Shown piece by piece: positions 1-8,938 of a stretch of 64,000 bases of DNA. The notes below the pieces were generated by a model that saw nothing but the letters and a program-made list of their open reading frames with translations, was not told the origin of the DNA and ran no database searches. A program made the translations under genes and the position numbers. Position 1 is the first letter of the stretch. The number at the start of each line of letters is the position of its first letter. Source of the DNA: DATMNR01 sp963702765 (GTDB lineage Bacteria > Chloroflexota > Ktedonobacteria > Ktedonobacterales > Ktedonobacteraceae); contig CAVPEB010000071.1 in the NCBI GenBank assembly GCA_963702765.1, positions 1 through 64,000 on the forward strand. Reading direction: 5' to 3'.

Positions 1-941
1 CAGGCCTGCGCCATTGTCTTCTTCACCACATCTGCCAGAGCTTTGATGAACAGGGGTGAGGTATTGAGTGACTCAGTGCGAGCAAACTTTATGCCATGTT
101 CTTCAGCCTGCTGGCGAGCGCCAATTTCGATATCGTAGAGTATTTCCAGATGATCAGCCAGGAACTGCACTGGCGCAATCAAAACATGTTTATGTCCTGC
201 AGCCTGTAGTTCTGGCATGATATCGGCGAAGTCCGGTTTAAGCCACTCTTCGGGTGTGTGCCCGGCGCTCTGATAACAGAACATCCAGCGTTCATTTGAG
301 AGACCAACCAGTTCCGCAACTCCCGCGGCAGTTTCTTTGAGAGAATTGATATAGTCAGGCTCCTTCTCTATAACACGTTTGGGCATGCTATGCGCGGTTA
401 GGAGTACCGGAACCTGTGAACGCACCTCTGCTGGAAATTTATCAAGCGCCTGTTGCACACGTTGAGCTAATGCTAACAAAAAGTATGGCTGGAGATGCCA
501 ATCCCCGGCAATCTTCAATGTGAGATCGTCGCGATGCAGTTTCTGTATTGCATCTTCCAATGCATTCGTATATCCACTCATGATGATCGGCGAATACTGT
601 GGAGACATAATGACGCCAATAATCTGTTGGGCATCTGTAGCAATTTCAGGCACGAGATCGGCGATGAATGGAGACGCAAAACGCATGCCAGCAACCACGT
701 GAAAGAGGGGACCATCAGGATGCTGATTCCTCAATTCATCCTGAAGTGCGGCTGCCTGTTCGCGCGTAATGCGCACCAACGGTGAACCACCAATGAGCGT
801 GTAGCGTCGTCGAAATTCTGCGATCAACTCATCGTCGGGTTGACGCCCCCCACGAATGTTTTTCAGATACGTAGGAATATCTTCGAGAGTTGCTGGCGAG
901 CCATAGGTCATCAACATGACCCCAATATGTGCATTAGTCAT
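1..941 (-). CDS. hemH: Ferrochelatase (HemH/CpfC type), 3' end cut by window edge
   Basis: My own translation of the minus strand from the ATG at 941 gives an open frame that runs off the left edge, so the C-terminus is missing. The protein inserts Fe2+ into a porphyrin at the end of haem synthesis. The catalytic His lies in a TAHSMP motif, followed by a YQSAGHTPEEWL stretch and the DHLEILYD segment holding the catalytic Glu. These match the Bacillus subtilis-type enzyme, which acts on coproporphyrin III; substrate here is inferred only. The start follows an AAGGAA ribosome binding site 16 bp after the hemE stop, so the two are co-transcribed. Confidence 0.9.
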   Translation of the reverse strand, partial: MTNAHIGVMLMTYGSPATLEDIPTYLKNIRGGRQPDDELIAEFRRRYTLIGGSPLVRITREQAAALQDELRNQHPDGPLFHVVAGMRFASPFIADLVPEIATDAQQIIGVIMSPQYSPIIMSGYTNALEDAIQKLHRDDLTLKIAGDWHLQPYFLLALAQRVQQALDKFPAEVRSQVPVLLTAHSMPKRVIEKEPDYINSLKETAAGVAELVGLSNERWMFCYQSAGHTPEEWLKPDFADIMPELQAAGHKHVLIAPVQFLADHLEILYDIEIGARQQAEEHGIKFARTESLNTSPLFIKALADVVKKTMAQA

Positions 942-957
942 TTACGTTTCCTTGATA

Positions 958-2016
958 CTAGCGTTTTGTTGACTCATGAACAGCATCGACTAACCTTCGA
1001 AGCATGTCAGGTGAGGTATCAGCGAGGACGCCATGTCCCAGGTTGAAGATATGTCCCGGGCGATTAGCAGCACGTTGCAGCACATCTTGCATGCCTTTTT
1101 CAATTACATCCCAGGAAGTAAGTAGTAGTGTTGGATCAAGATTTCCCTGTATACCGCGATTATAGCCAATACGTTTCCAGGCGGCATCCAGATCCATACG
1201 CCAATCGATGCTGATGATATCGCCCCCAGCTTCTGTCATTGACTCCAGTAAACTGGCAGTACCTGTGCCAAAATGAATTGAAGGCGTTGCGGTTTGCTTG
1301 ATCGTTTCGAAAATGCGTTGAGAGTAGGGTTGCACAAATTGCCTGTAGACACTGGGACTCAACGAACCAACCCAACTATCGAAAAGCTGCACAGCGTCGA
1401 CCCCAGCCGAGATCTGCGCCAGTAAGTAGCGAGACACAACCTCTGTCAATTTGTTCATCAAAGCATGCCAGACTTCGGGTTGTCCATACATCAATGATTT
1501 AGCCAGGGCATAGTCGCGCGAAGGGCGGCCTTCAATTAAGTAACAGGCCAGTGTAAAAGGAGCGCCCGAAAAACCAATAACAGCCTGCTTTCCCTCCAAC
1601 TCACGCCGAACAAGTCGAATTGCTTGCATGACGAAAGGGGTAGATTCCTCCGGGTCAATGAGACGCAATGCATTCACATCTTGCATGCTGCGGATAGGAT
1701 TATGAATGATTGGGCCAAGATCTGGTTGAATTTCTAGCGAGACACCCATGCCTTCCAAAGGAAGCATGATATCGGCATACAGTACCGCTGCATCGACACC
1801 AAACTCATTGACCGGCATCAGGGTGACCTTGGCGCACAGTTCCGGTGTTTTTGCCATTGTGAGAATATCGTAGCGCTTGCGTAATTCACGGTACTCAGCG
1901 AGACAGCGTCCAGCCTGGCGCATGAACCAGACGGGAGTAGCATCCGGCTGCCGGAGGTGGCAGGCATCGAGAAAGCGGACAGATCCAGTTTGCGGCATTA
2001 CAGTATCAATTTGCAT
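958..2016 (-). CDS. hemE: Uroporphyrinogen decarboxylase
   Basis: Decarboxylates the four acetate side chains of uroporphyrinogen III to give coproporphyrinogen III in the cytoplasm. The N-terminal PVWFMRQAGR signature is present, with the conserved Asp in VLYADIMLPLEGMG, and the length (352 aa) is normal for HemE. An in-frame ATG exists at 2022, but the GAGGA ribosome binding site abuts it; the ATG at 2016 has correct spacing and is preferred. It is the first gene of a hemE-hemH pair. The 170 bp upstream presumably carries the promoter; no strong box was identified there. Confidence 0.95.
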   Translation of the reverse strand: MQIDTVMPQTGSVRFLDACHLRQPDATPVWFMRQAGRCLAEYRELRKRYDILTMAKTPELCAKVTLMPVNEFGVDAAVLYADIMLPLEGMGVSLEIQPDLGPIIHNPIRSMQDVNALRLIDPEESTPFVMQAIRLVRRELEGKQAVIGFSGAPFTLACYLIEGRPSRDYALAKSLMYGQPEVWHALMNKLTEVVSRYLLAQISAGVDAVQLFDSWVGSLSPSVYRQFVQPYSQRIFETIKQTATPSIHFGTGTASLLESMTEAGGDIISIDWRMDLDAAWKRIGYNRGIQGNLDPTLLLTSWDVIEKGMQDVLQRAANRPGHIFNLGHGVLADTSPDMLRRLVDAVHESTKR

Positions 2017-2193
2017 ATTCATTCCTCATTTTGTAAAATATTGCTTTTGTTGCCGATTGCATTGGAGGAGTGGGGTTCATCAAGATAGGGACATCAAAGC
2101 AATCGACTCCTGGAATATGATAGCGAAGATTTTGCGAAATGGCAAGAAGAAATCTATAAAAATCTCACAAAATATAACGGCACTTTGAAGATT

Positions 2194-4062
2194 TTACGAA
2201 GATACAGAATATACCTTCAGGTTGGAGAAGCTGGCCTCGCCGGAATTCACCGTGGATAACGTTTCGACGCTAAAACCAATCTGCCCATTGGTATAAGTGC
2301 TATCCTGATAATTTCCAACATAGGTACCATTGATAAACAGATCAAAATTACTGCCGTTCGCAATTACAAGCAACGTATTTTTTCGTTTACCGGGAAGAAT
2401 AGCATTACTCTTTGTCGCAGGGATGAGATCTGTAAAGCTGCCTCCTCCCGCCGCATCGGGATCATGCCGGCGAAAGAAAAAATTGCCTTGATTATCGATG
2501 CCAAACTCGTAAAATTGTTGATCGGTGGCACGCAAGATAATGCCTGCATCACTCCCTTTAAGTAGTGATACATCCACTTGCAAGGCCGCGTTGTCATACG
2601 ATAAGATGCTCGATTCACACATTTGAAAGGCATTATTCTGCTTGACTATGACATGGTACGTATTATCGATAAAGGCACAGTTCGTATAATCCACATACCA
2701 GTCACTAATAAAGTCCGTACTCAGATCATCTGCATAGACGGGAGATGTATTCGTGATTGTCCTGGCATTTGCAATAGCTGCTTGCTGAGGTGAAAGAGGG
2801 ACAATAGTTGCGTGCGATATAGGAGTGCTTTTCGCCTGATTATTGTTCGCCTTGACGGAATGATGTGTTTTGACAGTATGTGTCGCCAAAACTTTATCTC
2901 TCTCGACCTGCCTGTTATTGCTATATTCAAAAACAGCGAAAAGGATGACCGACATAATGATGAGCATGAAACTAATACCCATGAAACCCGTAACCTTAAA
3001 CAAATTTCGACCATAGCGATCATCGTCAAGTTTCCTGGGCCGTACGGGTCCGCTTGGAGGAGAGTGGCGTGATAGATTACTGGAGCGCTCAATTATGGTT
3101 TTATCTTTCGAGGCTGGAGCTACAACATTGTTACGAACCTTGTGTACAGGCAAAACAAGTTTATCTTCGCGAGCGACTTCATTTGGAGCCGAAGTAACAG
3201 CAGCTTCAACAAAACTTCTTGTAGCATTGGATGAGACAACATTCAGCATTGGAGCGTTTACGGCTTGTTGATAGGCTTGCGCCAGCTCATGTGGTGTCTG
3301 AAAGCGACGACGAGGGTCTTTATCCAATGCGCGTAAAATAACACGGTCGACATCTGGAGTGATTAAAGGATTGAGACGCGAAGGTGGAACTGGAATTTCG
3401 TGCAGTTGCCTCATATAGACTGCCAGAGCTGTGTCACCAGTGAAAGGCAATTGCCCGGTGACCATCTGATAGAGCAATATGGCCAACGCGTACAAGTCAG
3501 TACTGATAGAAGCATGGCCTTCTGCAAGTTCTGGCGCCATATATTCAGGCGTACCCATCAACACGCCTGTATGTGTCACGTTATCTCTGCCATCCATCGT
3601 CTTAGCCAGCCCAAAATCCGCCAGATACGCATAGTGATCATCGCTCAAGAGGATATTCGAAGGTTTGATGTCACGATGCAGAATGCCATGATCATGAGCG
3701 CATTGTAATGCACTGGCGATCTGCGCAAGCATTTCTCCAGCATGTTCGAGGGTTAAAGGGCCTTCATCCAACAAATCGCTCAAAGAGCCATGTTCGATAT
3801 ATGGCATAACGAGGTAGTGCCAGGAATTCTGCTGGCCATAATCAAAAGCGGGAAGAATGTGGTTATCATGTAAATTGCCAACGGCTTCTGCTTCACGCTG
3901 GAAGCGCTCGATATATTCTTTGTTGCTACTGCTCATGACTTTGATGGCAATGTCACGATGCATGAGTTCGTCGTAGGCAAGGTAGACTTCCGACATTCCG
4001 CCTTCGCCCAGGCGTTGGTGTAGACGATAACGGCCTAATGTGGTCCCTTCTAATCCGGGCAT
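2194..4062 (-). CDS. Membrane Ser/Thr protein kinase with extracellular lectin-like domain
   Basis: A 622-aa Hanks-type (PknB-like) kinase. Residues about 11-265 form the kinase domain: glycine loop LGEGGMSEVY (18-27), ATP-binding Lys41 in AIKV, catalytic HRDIKPSN (129-136), DFG at 149-151 and a GTPEYMAPE activation segment, all intact. One membrane helix follows near residues 355-378. The C-terminal 200 residues outside the membrane resemble the DUF1080/laminin-G-like beta-sandwich (family 16 glycoside hydrolase fold), probably a carbohydrate or ligand sensor. Start ATG at 4062 follows AAGGA. A second kinase gene lies just upstream in the same direction, separated by 360 bp, so the two are probably separately transcribed. 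Confidence 0.9.
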   Translation of the reverse strand: MPGLEGTTLGRYRLHQRLGEGGMSEVYLAYDELMHRDIAIKVMSSSNKEYIERFQREAEAVGNLHDNHILPAFDYGQQNSWHYLVMPYIEHGSLSDLLDEGPLTLEHAGEMLAQIASALQCAHDHGILHRDIKPSNILLSDDHYAYLADFGLAKTMDGRDNVTHTGVLMGTPEYMAPELAEGHASISTDLYALAILLYQMVTGQLPFTGDTALAVYMRQLHEIPVPPSRLNPLITPDVDRVILRALDKDPRRRFQTPHELAQAYQQAVNAPMLNVVSSNATRSFVEAAVTSAPNEVAREDKLVLPVHKVRNNVVAPASKDKTIIERSSNLSRHSPPSGPVRPRKLDDDRYGRNLFKVTGFMGISFMLIIMSVILFAVFEYSNNRQVERDKVLATHTVKTHHSVKANNNQAKSTPISHATIVPLSPQQAAIANARTITNTSPVYADDLSTDFISDWYVDYTNCAFIDNTYHVIVKQNNAFQMCESSILSYDNAALQVDVSLLKGSDAGIILRATDQQFYEFGIDNQGNFFFRRHDPDAAGGGSFTDLIPATKSNAILPGKRKNTLLVIANGSNFDLFINGTYVGNYQDSTYTNGQIGFSVETLSTVNSGEASFSNLKVYSVSS

Positions 4063-4423
4063 AAACTACAATCCTTGGTACGTATGGCAATCTACTCATT
4101 TCATGTGATGTTACGTCAACAACCTTAGCAGTATATTCACTATAACCATTATATGTCAATTTTAGACAAACGACACACATTACAATTCGTGTCGCATGCT
4201 TTCCAATTCTCCTTTTTGCCGCCTGCGGCGACTGGGAGAAGAGCAGGGTGCGAGGACACTTCGCGCTCCGGCACAGGGCTAGCCGCCCCTTTGCAATCCC
4301 TTTTTTGGCGAGCATTGGAAAGCCCTGTGACACGTAAAGGATGTGCTTTTTCAGCTCACGCTTGATCCTGAACAATGCGAAGTATCTGGTTAGACGAAGC
4401 AACATGCTTTGAAAAATTGCCTT
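4063..4423. other. Intergenic region between two kinase genes
   Basis: About 360 bp with no convincing gene; open frames here lack ribosome binding sites and family resemblance. It should carry the promoter of the downstream kinase. Around 4183-4200 is a short stretch (ACAATTCG-T-GTCGCATGC) resembling the direct repeat that flanks the palindromic element near 18403 and 18655. Confidence 0.4.
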
Positions 4424-5680
4424 TTACGTATCAATTTCGCTGTCGCTATTGTTTCCATGTTTATGATGTGGATGTTTATGCTTGTGTTGAAGTACAGAAG
4501 GCGTTATATGTGGTGGAAATTTCTTCCCACTCACGGGGTAGACAAGCGGTGTTGGAGATGGTGAAGCTACATGGGGAGAAGGCTTGTGGAGAGCTGAAGC
4601 AAACGACGCGCTAAATGCCGGGGATACATCAGTTCTATCTCTACCCACGAAGAAACCCAATGAAAGAGAAATAAAGAACATTGCCACCAACACAAGGCTC
4701 AAAATAGTCCTCTGAAGAGTATGGGGATGACTTCTGCTACGCTCTTTCGGAACCGATGGCGGAACCTCCGTCGGCAAAGTCTTACGGTCTGCCTTTTTTA
4801 GGGATGTGAGCGCAACTCTGGTTTCAAAAACAGGAAGCCCGAGAGGAATCTTCGTTTGCTGAGATGATTGAAGAGCATCCGAGTATGCCTCAGCCAGGGC
4901 TTTTGCATTTGGATAACGCCTATTTGGGTTTTTATGTATCGCGCGCACAATAACTTTTTCGATGGGTAGACTAATAGCGGGATTAAGCTGAGATGGGGGT
5001 ATGGGCCGTTCATGCACATGTTTCCATAAAATTTCTAGAGGAGTAGTACCCCTAAATGGAGGCTGTCCAGTAAGCATATGATAGAGCAAAATACCAAGCG
5101 AGTAAATATCACTACTCACACTTTCTGGCTTATCGATCAGTTCAGGAGCCATATAATCTGGTGTGCCTATTAAGAATCCCGTTTGCGTGATTTCACTCGC
5201 AGCAGAAATTGCTTTAGCCAGGCCAAAATCAGCAAGATAGACATAGAGGTTATCTTCACTGCTTAGTAAAATATTAGAAGGTTTGATATCACGATGGAGC
5301 ATGCCATGATCGTGCGCAACCTGTAGCGCGCTTGAGACCTGATCGAGAATTTTCCCAGCTTCCTCCTCAGTGAAAACTTCCTTTGAGATATGCTGGCGTA
5401 AGGTGCCCTGTTTAAAATACGGCATGACCAGGTAGTGATATGACCCGTATTCACCATGATCCAGAATTGGCAAAATGTGGTCATGCGTGAGAGAACTCAA
5501 GGCTTGAATTTCACTATGTAGACGCAGCCTTGATTCTGTCTGATCATGGCAAACCAGCTTAATGGCTACATCACACTGCAGATGCTGGTCGTAAGCATGG
5601 TAGACATCTGACATGTAGCCATGATGTAAATGGGATAGAATGAGATAGCGATCCGCAATGAGGTCTTGAAGTTCCAACAT
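4424..5680 (-). CDS. Membrane Ser/Thr protein kinase with His-rich extracellular tail
   Basis: A 418-aa PknB-like kinase. Lys41 (VAIK), HRDIKPSNILL and DFGLAK are intact, as is the GTPDYMAPE segment. The glycine-rich loop is degenerate: the region at residues 16-25 reads SHLHHGYMSD, with only one of the usual three glycines, which could weaken ATP binding. A single membrane helix near residues 325-345 is followed by a short Pro/Ser-rich segment and a histidine-rich end (KHKHKHPHHKHG), predicted outside the cell. This tail could bind metal; that is inference. It is paralogous to the kinase downstream and has no extracellular folded domain. Confidence 0.88.
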   Translation of the reverse strand: MLELQDLIADRYLILSHLHHGYMSDVYHAYDQHLQCDVAIKLVCHDQTESRLRLHSEIQALSSLTHDHILPILDHGEYGSYHYLVMPYFKQGTLRQHISKEVFTEEEAGKILDQVSSALQVAHDHGMLHRDIKPSNILLSSEDNLYVYLADFGLAKAISAASEITQTGFLIGTPDYMAPELIDKPESVSSDIYSLGILLYHMLTGQPPFRGTTPLEILWKHVHERPIPPSQLNPAISLPIEKVIVRAIHKNPNRRYPNAKALAEAYSDALQSSQQTKIPLGLPVFETRVALTSLKKADRKTLPTEVPPSVPKERSRSHPHTLQRTILSLVLVAMFFISLSLGFFVGRDRTDVSPAFSASFASALHKPSPHVASPSPTPLVYPVSGKKFPPHITPSVLQHKHKHPHHKHGNNSDSEIDT

Positions 5681-5885
5681 CGGATTTTTCCATAGCTCTT
5701 CGGATTGATTGAAATACCTATAAGTCTATACATAAGACTATACGTTTGAAAAATTCTATTCGTGACAGACCCCATTTCCGAATGATACTCTTAACTATGA
5801 TTTTCCCTCTTGCGATTTTCGGCGTATGATACAATTTCCTGGGTTGGTTTATTGATGTCATGTGTTGAGAAGAAAGGAATCTTCT

Positions 5886-6242
5886 ATGTCGGATCGTCTC
5901 GTTTATTCCACAGACAGTGGTCGAATAAATACATGCCCCACATGCGGGTTGCCATATACAAAATGCCGTTGTGACCAATCGACCCAACCGACTCGGAAAA
6001 GCGATGGCATTGTACGTGTGAGACGCGAGCGGAAAGGACATGGAGGCAAAACCGTCACAGTTATAGATGGGGTAACAGGAAGCGAGGCAGAGCTGACTAC
6101 GCTGGCACAACAACTCAAGAAGTTGTGCGGCTCTGGAGGGACGGTCAAGGATGCGAATATCGAGATACAGGGCGACCATTGTGAGAAAGTGATGGCGAAA
6201 TTGACCGCTCTAGGATACAAGGTCAAGCGCGCTGGTGGGTAA
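5886..6242 (+). CDS. SUI1/eIF1-family translation initiation factor (YciH-like)
   Basis: A 118-aa protein with an N-terminal CPTCGLPYTKCRC zinc-ribbon-like segment followed by a basic region and a SUI1 fold (residues about 40-115) with the GGKTVTVIDGV and LGYKVKRAGG elements typical of YciH and archaeal eIF1. Members bind the small ribosomal subunit and influence start-codon selection. An in-frame upstream ATG at 5862 exists, but AAAGGA 9 bases before 5886 supports this start. It stands alone, facing away from the kinase genes, so the 5681-5885 interval is a divergent promoter region. Confidence 0.9.
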   Translation: MSDRLVYSTDSGRINTCPTCGLPYTKCRCDQSTQPTRKSDGIVRVRRERKGHGGKTVTVIDGVTGSEAELTTLAQQLKKLCGSGGTVKDANIEIQGDHCEKVMAKLTALGYKVKRAGG

Positions 6243-6363
6243 GAGTTCTCATAAAGCGAATAGTAGGACGCATTTAGCACTTATGCACCTCCTGTGATGC
6301 TCGTCTATCAGCCTCACGACGAGCAATACATGATTCAACCCATGAAATACGGAGAGAGATGAC

Positions 6364-6392
6364 TTGACAAAAGAGAAAGTATGTTCTACTTT
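6364..6392 (+). promoter_or_regulatory. Sigma-70-type promoter
   Basis: TTGACA at 6364-6369 and TACTTT at 6387-6392 with a 17-bp spacer, about 55 bp upstream of the next small gene. The -35 is a perfect consensus match. Confidence 0.6.
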
Positions 6393-6445
6393 TGTAACAT
6401 AAGCAGTGTAGTATGAAAAGGCTCTCTGTATTCAGGAACACACCG

Positions 6446-6778
6446 ATGAATGACTTTGAAGAACAAACCTTTACCGCCCTCAGAAACCTTTTTGAAAAGG
6501 TTGAGATCCTGCAGCAGATGGACATTCGGGAGATGCTGGAACCTGACAGGTATTATCTCTACGAGGATACATTACAGGAAGCGTATGACGCATTGACCAC
6601 TGTTGAAGACGCGTTAACGACTCTCGGCATGAAGCTCGAATACCAACACTGGCGGTTAGGCGTAGCGGTAGATGAACTCAGGCCACTGATGATACAACCC
6701 CGATCAAATGTAGAGAGGGTCATGGAAGTAATGAATGAGCGCATGCGACACCTGGATATACAATTTGACAGTCAGTAA
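6446..6778 (+). CDS. Small hypothetical protein, helical
   Basis: A 110-aa acidic protein I do not recognise. It looks wholly alpha-helical and soluble, with no signal peptide or membrane segment. An in-frame ATG at 6413 would add 11 residues, but an AGGAA ribosome binding site is placed correctly only for the ATG at 6446. A good promoter sits upstream. It converges on the UmuD-like gene; no functional link is visible. Confidence 0.6.
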   Translation: MNDFEEQTFTALRNLFEKVEILQQMDIREMLEPDRYYLYEDTLQEAYDALTTVEDALTTLGMKLEYQHWRLGVAVDELRPLMIQPRSNVERVMEVMNERMRHLDIQFDSQ

Positions 6779-6834
6779 TGTACCCCCTTTTACACTCTTC
6801 TCACCTGCCGATGAAGAACCCACGTCACGACTCC

Positions 6835-7206
6835 TCACACTTCAAAATCATCTCGTGAAGTGACTTCAATGGCTGTATATTTCGGGTTTTCCGGTTTGAG
6901 AAATATTTTCCTGTGCTGCATGATCTGAAGCCGTTTGAGCGTAAATTCCTCACCAATTCGGGCTACCACAATTCTGTTGTTGGCTGCGGTTATTGCCCGA
7001 TCAATTACAATAATGTCGTCACTATAAATACAAGCTCCGGTCATCGAGTCCCCACTGACCCGCATAAAATAACTGCTTGTTGGATGTGGCACAACTAAAT
7101 CATTAATATCGAGATTTCTCTCTTCATAATCGCTTGCCGGGGATGGAAAGCCTGCGTGGATAGTGCCAGGCAAAAAGACAACATTGCTGAAGACAGGATC
7201 GTTCAT
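6835..7206 (-). CDS. umuD: UmuD-like self-cleaving S24 protein, C-terminus cut by a stop at a conserved Trp
   Basis: A 123-aa LexA/UmuD-family protein. The cleavage site is Ala18-Gly19 in HAGFPSP, the catalytic Ser54 is in SGDSM, and the catalytic Lys91 is in EFTLKRLQ. UmuD is cleaved in a RecA-dependent way and acts with a Y-family polymerase in mutagenic repair; no umuC is in this window. The frame ends DDFEV then TGA. Reading past it gives GVVTWVLHRQ and a TAA at 6790-6792, which is how intact UmuD proteins end (EVWGVVTxVIH), so the TGA replaces the conserved Trp codon. The last strand of the fold is probably lost unless the stop is read through. Ribosome binding site AAGGGGG; SOS box at 7246. 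Confidence 0.85.
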   Translation of the reverse strand: MNDPVFSNVVFLPGTIHAGFPSPASDYEERNLDINDLVVPHPTSSYFMRVSGDSMTGACIYSDDIIVIDRAITAANNRIVVARIGEEFTLKRLQIMQHRKIFLKPENPKYTAIEVTSRDDFEV

Positions 7207-7245
7207 ACTACCCCCTTTTGAAACTACAATACGTCCTGAACAGTA

Positions 7246-7257
7246 GAACGGAGGTTC
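7246..7257. promoter_or_regulatory. SOS (LexA) box
   Basis: GAACGGAGGTTC is a perfect GAAC-N4-GTTC palindrome of the kind bound by LexA in Gram-positives and some Chloroflexota. It lies 40 bp upstream of the UmuD-like start, so that gene is probably SOS-induced. The box is symmetric and could also act on the plus-strand gene to its right. Confidence 0.7.
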
Positions 7258-7411
7258 AAATGAGGTTTAGGTCAGATGAGCTTGTTTCCTGTAATGTCGG
7301 TATTGCCTTACATGAGAAGAATTGTGTAAACAGCCGCAAAAAGCCGTTCCAAAGAAGATACGTTTGGCACGTTGATTCAAGAAAGCGTCGTTACAATTGA
7401 AAGGTAGTATC

Positions 7412-7657
7412 TTGACTGATCCCTATGGCATATACATTTGGCAACCACCATTATCACAATCCGGTACGGGTTTGTGGAAAGAACTACTCCAAGCTGACAC
7501 CCAGGAATTTGCCCTCTATGTTGCAAATCTGATCCACAATGACAGCCGCGCAATGATAAAAGTTGTTCACAATGGATTCACTCTTGCAAGTTTTCCAGAT
7601 GAAAAGACTGTACAGCTTGTTGAGCGGCAGATAGCGAAGCAACAGGAACTGCAATAA
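7412..7657 (+). CDS. Small hypothetical protein
   Basis: About 81 aa, not recognised. The TTG at 7412 is preferred over the in-frame TTG at 7397 because AAAGGT sits just before it. The sequence has no signal peptide or membrane helix and looks like a small mixed alpha/beta domain (YGIYIWQPPL at the start, LASFPDEKTVQLVERQ at the end). It is divergent from the UmuD-like gene and shares the interval with the SOS box, so it might be damage-induced. Confidence 0.45.
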   Translation: MTDPYGIYIWQPPLSQSGTGLWKELLQADTQEFALYVANLIHNDSRAMIKVVHNGFTLASFPDEKTVQLVERQIAKQQELQ

Positions 7658-7935
7658 ACCTCACGTGGGCCATTTTTCATTGTGCGACATAGCCTGAAGG
7701 TCTTAGAAAGCGTAATGATATAAACAGGATGGGCTAATACATTGTAACTCGCCTCAACATTTATTATACTACCGATCAACTAAACCACGTCTTACTGATT
7801 ATCTATTCTTTAATGAATACTCGCCTTACGTTTCCGTTTTCCCTAATACCAAAGCGAATAAAGATAATGGGGAATGTAAGCAAGAACAAACTTCGATTTC
7901 ATAACTAGTAGCAAGTCGAGAGAGAGCTTGAGGGA

Positions 7936-8107
7936 ATGAATGAAACTGATACATGTAGAGAGTATGTGCTTCAGAAACTTGAGGCTGCGGGTTAGGATTA
8001 TGTTACCCACCCAATTATAGAGCAGAAAAGAATATTTTTCGCAGATAAATCAATGCCTTGCAAGCAATACCAGCGCGTTGCATTCCAGAAACTAAGGAGT
8101 AATAAAC
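7936..8107 (+). pseudogene. Remnant of a type I restriction subunit (HsdR) N-terminus
   Basis: ATG at 7936 opens NETDTCREYVLQKLEAAG, the typical N-terminus of type I restriction R subunits (xETDTCRxYVxPKLxAAGW). A TAG then stands where the conserved Trp is expected, and in the same frame the sequence goes on with DYVTHPIIEQKRIFF, resembling the following EQR segment, before running into the next gene. Only about 55 codons remain, so this is a relic. Identity rests on pattern memory and needs an alignment. Confidence 0.5.
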
Positions 8108-8938
8108 GTGACCACTGCTAACAATCCCACAGATGTTTTACCAATAGACAAAAGCGAAGATCTAAATGTGAAAGGCTTTTTCAATCAGCCAAGAGCTGGT
8201 GGTAAATCCATTTGGGGCTGGATGCAGTTGCTAATAATTCCGTTTGTTCTAGTTGTAGTAGGATCATTATTCAGTTATCAGCAAAATCAGACAAGTTTAC
8301 AAGTTAGCCAGAAGCAACATGAAGCTGACCAACAACAGGCATTAGATCAACAACAAGCAGTAACTCTTCAAACATATATAGATAATCTACAAGATTTACT
8401 TCTCAATCATAATCTGCTGAGATCCAAGCAAACAGATGATATTGCAATACTCGCACGAGCACGAACGATAACAGCACTTCAAGGGTTAGATCCTCATCGT
8501 AAAGGTGTCTTAGTGCAATTCCTCTATGACGCCAGATTAATTGGCTATGGTAATCCCACTATTGGTGGACAGCAGCATTCCATCATCAGTCTCTTCAACG
8601 TTGACATCGTCAATGCCAACCTCTTCGGCGCGAACCTCTTCGGCGCCACTCTCTTTGGTACTACTCTCACTAACACAAATCTTTCTTTTGCCACTTTAAT
8701 TTTTGCTGATCTAACTGACGCTGACCTTGCTGGCGCTAATCTCACTAAAGCCGATCTCACGAAATCCACTCTCAAATATGCTAATCTAGCCCATGCCAAT
8801 CTTACTAACGCCAACCTATCTAATGCTGATCTCACTGATGCCAACCTCTTCGGTGCGACAGTTACTCAAGAGCAATTAGCGCAAGCAAGTTCGCTCGAAG
8901 GTGCAACAATGCCCGATGGATCAAAACATCCTAGTTGA
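8108..8938 (+). CDS. Membrane-anchored pentapeptide-repeat protein
   Basis: A 276-aa protein starting at GTG with AAGGAG 9 bases upstream. One membrane helix (about residues 37-60, IWGWMQLLIIPFVLVVVGSL) is followed by a Gln-rich coiled coil, a helical domain, and about 14 A(N/D)LxX pentapeptide repeats (residues about 165-265), which fold as a right-handed quadrilateral beta-helix. The function is unknown; such proteins in this group often pair a membrane helix with pentapeptides. The repeat region has tandem 15-nt periodicity, a recombination-prone arrangement. Confidence 0.85.
   Translation: MTTANNPTDVLPIDKSEDLNVKGFFNQPRAGGKSIWGWMQLLIIPFVLVVVGSLFSYQQNQTSLQVSQKQHEADQQQALDQQQAVTLQTYIDNLQDLLLNHNLLRSKQTDDIAILARARTITALQGLDPHRKGVLVQFLYDARLIGYGNPTIGGQQHSIISLFNVDIVNANLFGANLFGATLFGTTLTNTNLSFATLIFADLTDADLAGANLTKADLTKSTLKYANLAHANLTNANLSNADLTDANLFGATVTQEQLAQASSLEGATMPDGSKHPS

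Noticed and set aside
7218..7400. Plus-strand 60-codon frame over the SOS box
   Set aside because: Covers the divergent promoter region and has no family resemblance or ribosome binding site.
8545..8844. Minus-strand frame rich in repeats inside the pentapeptide gene
   Set aside because: Shadow of the 15-nt repeats in the opposite strand; no ribosome binding site.
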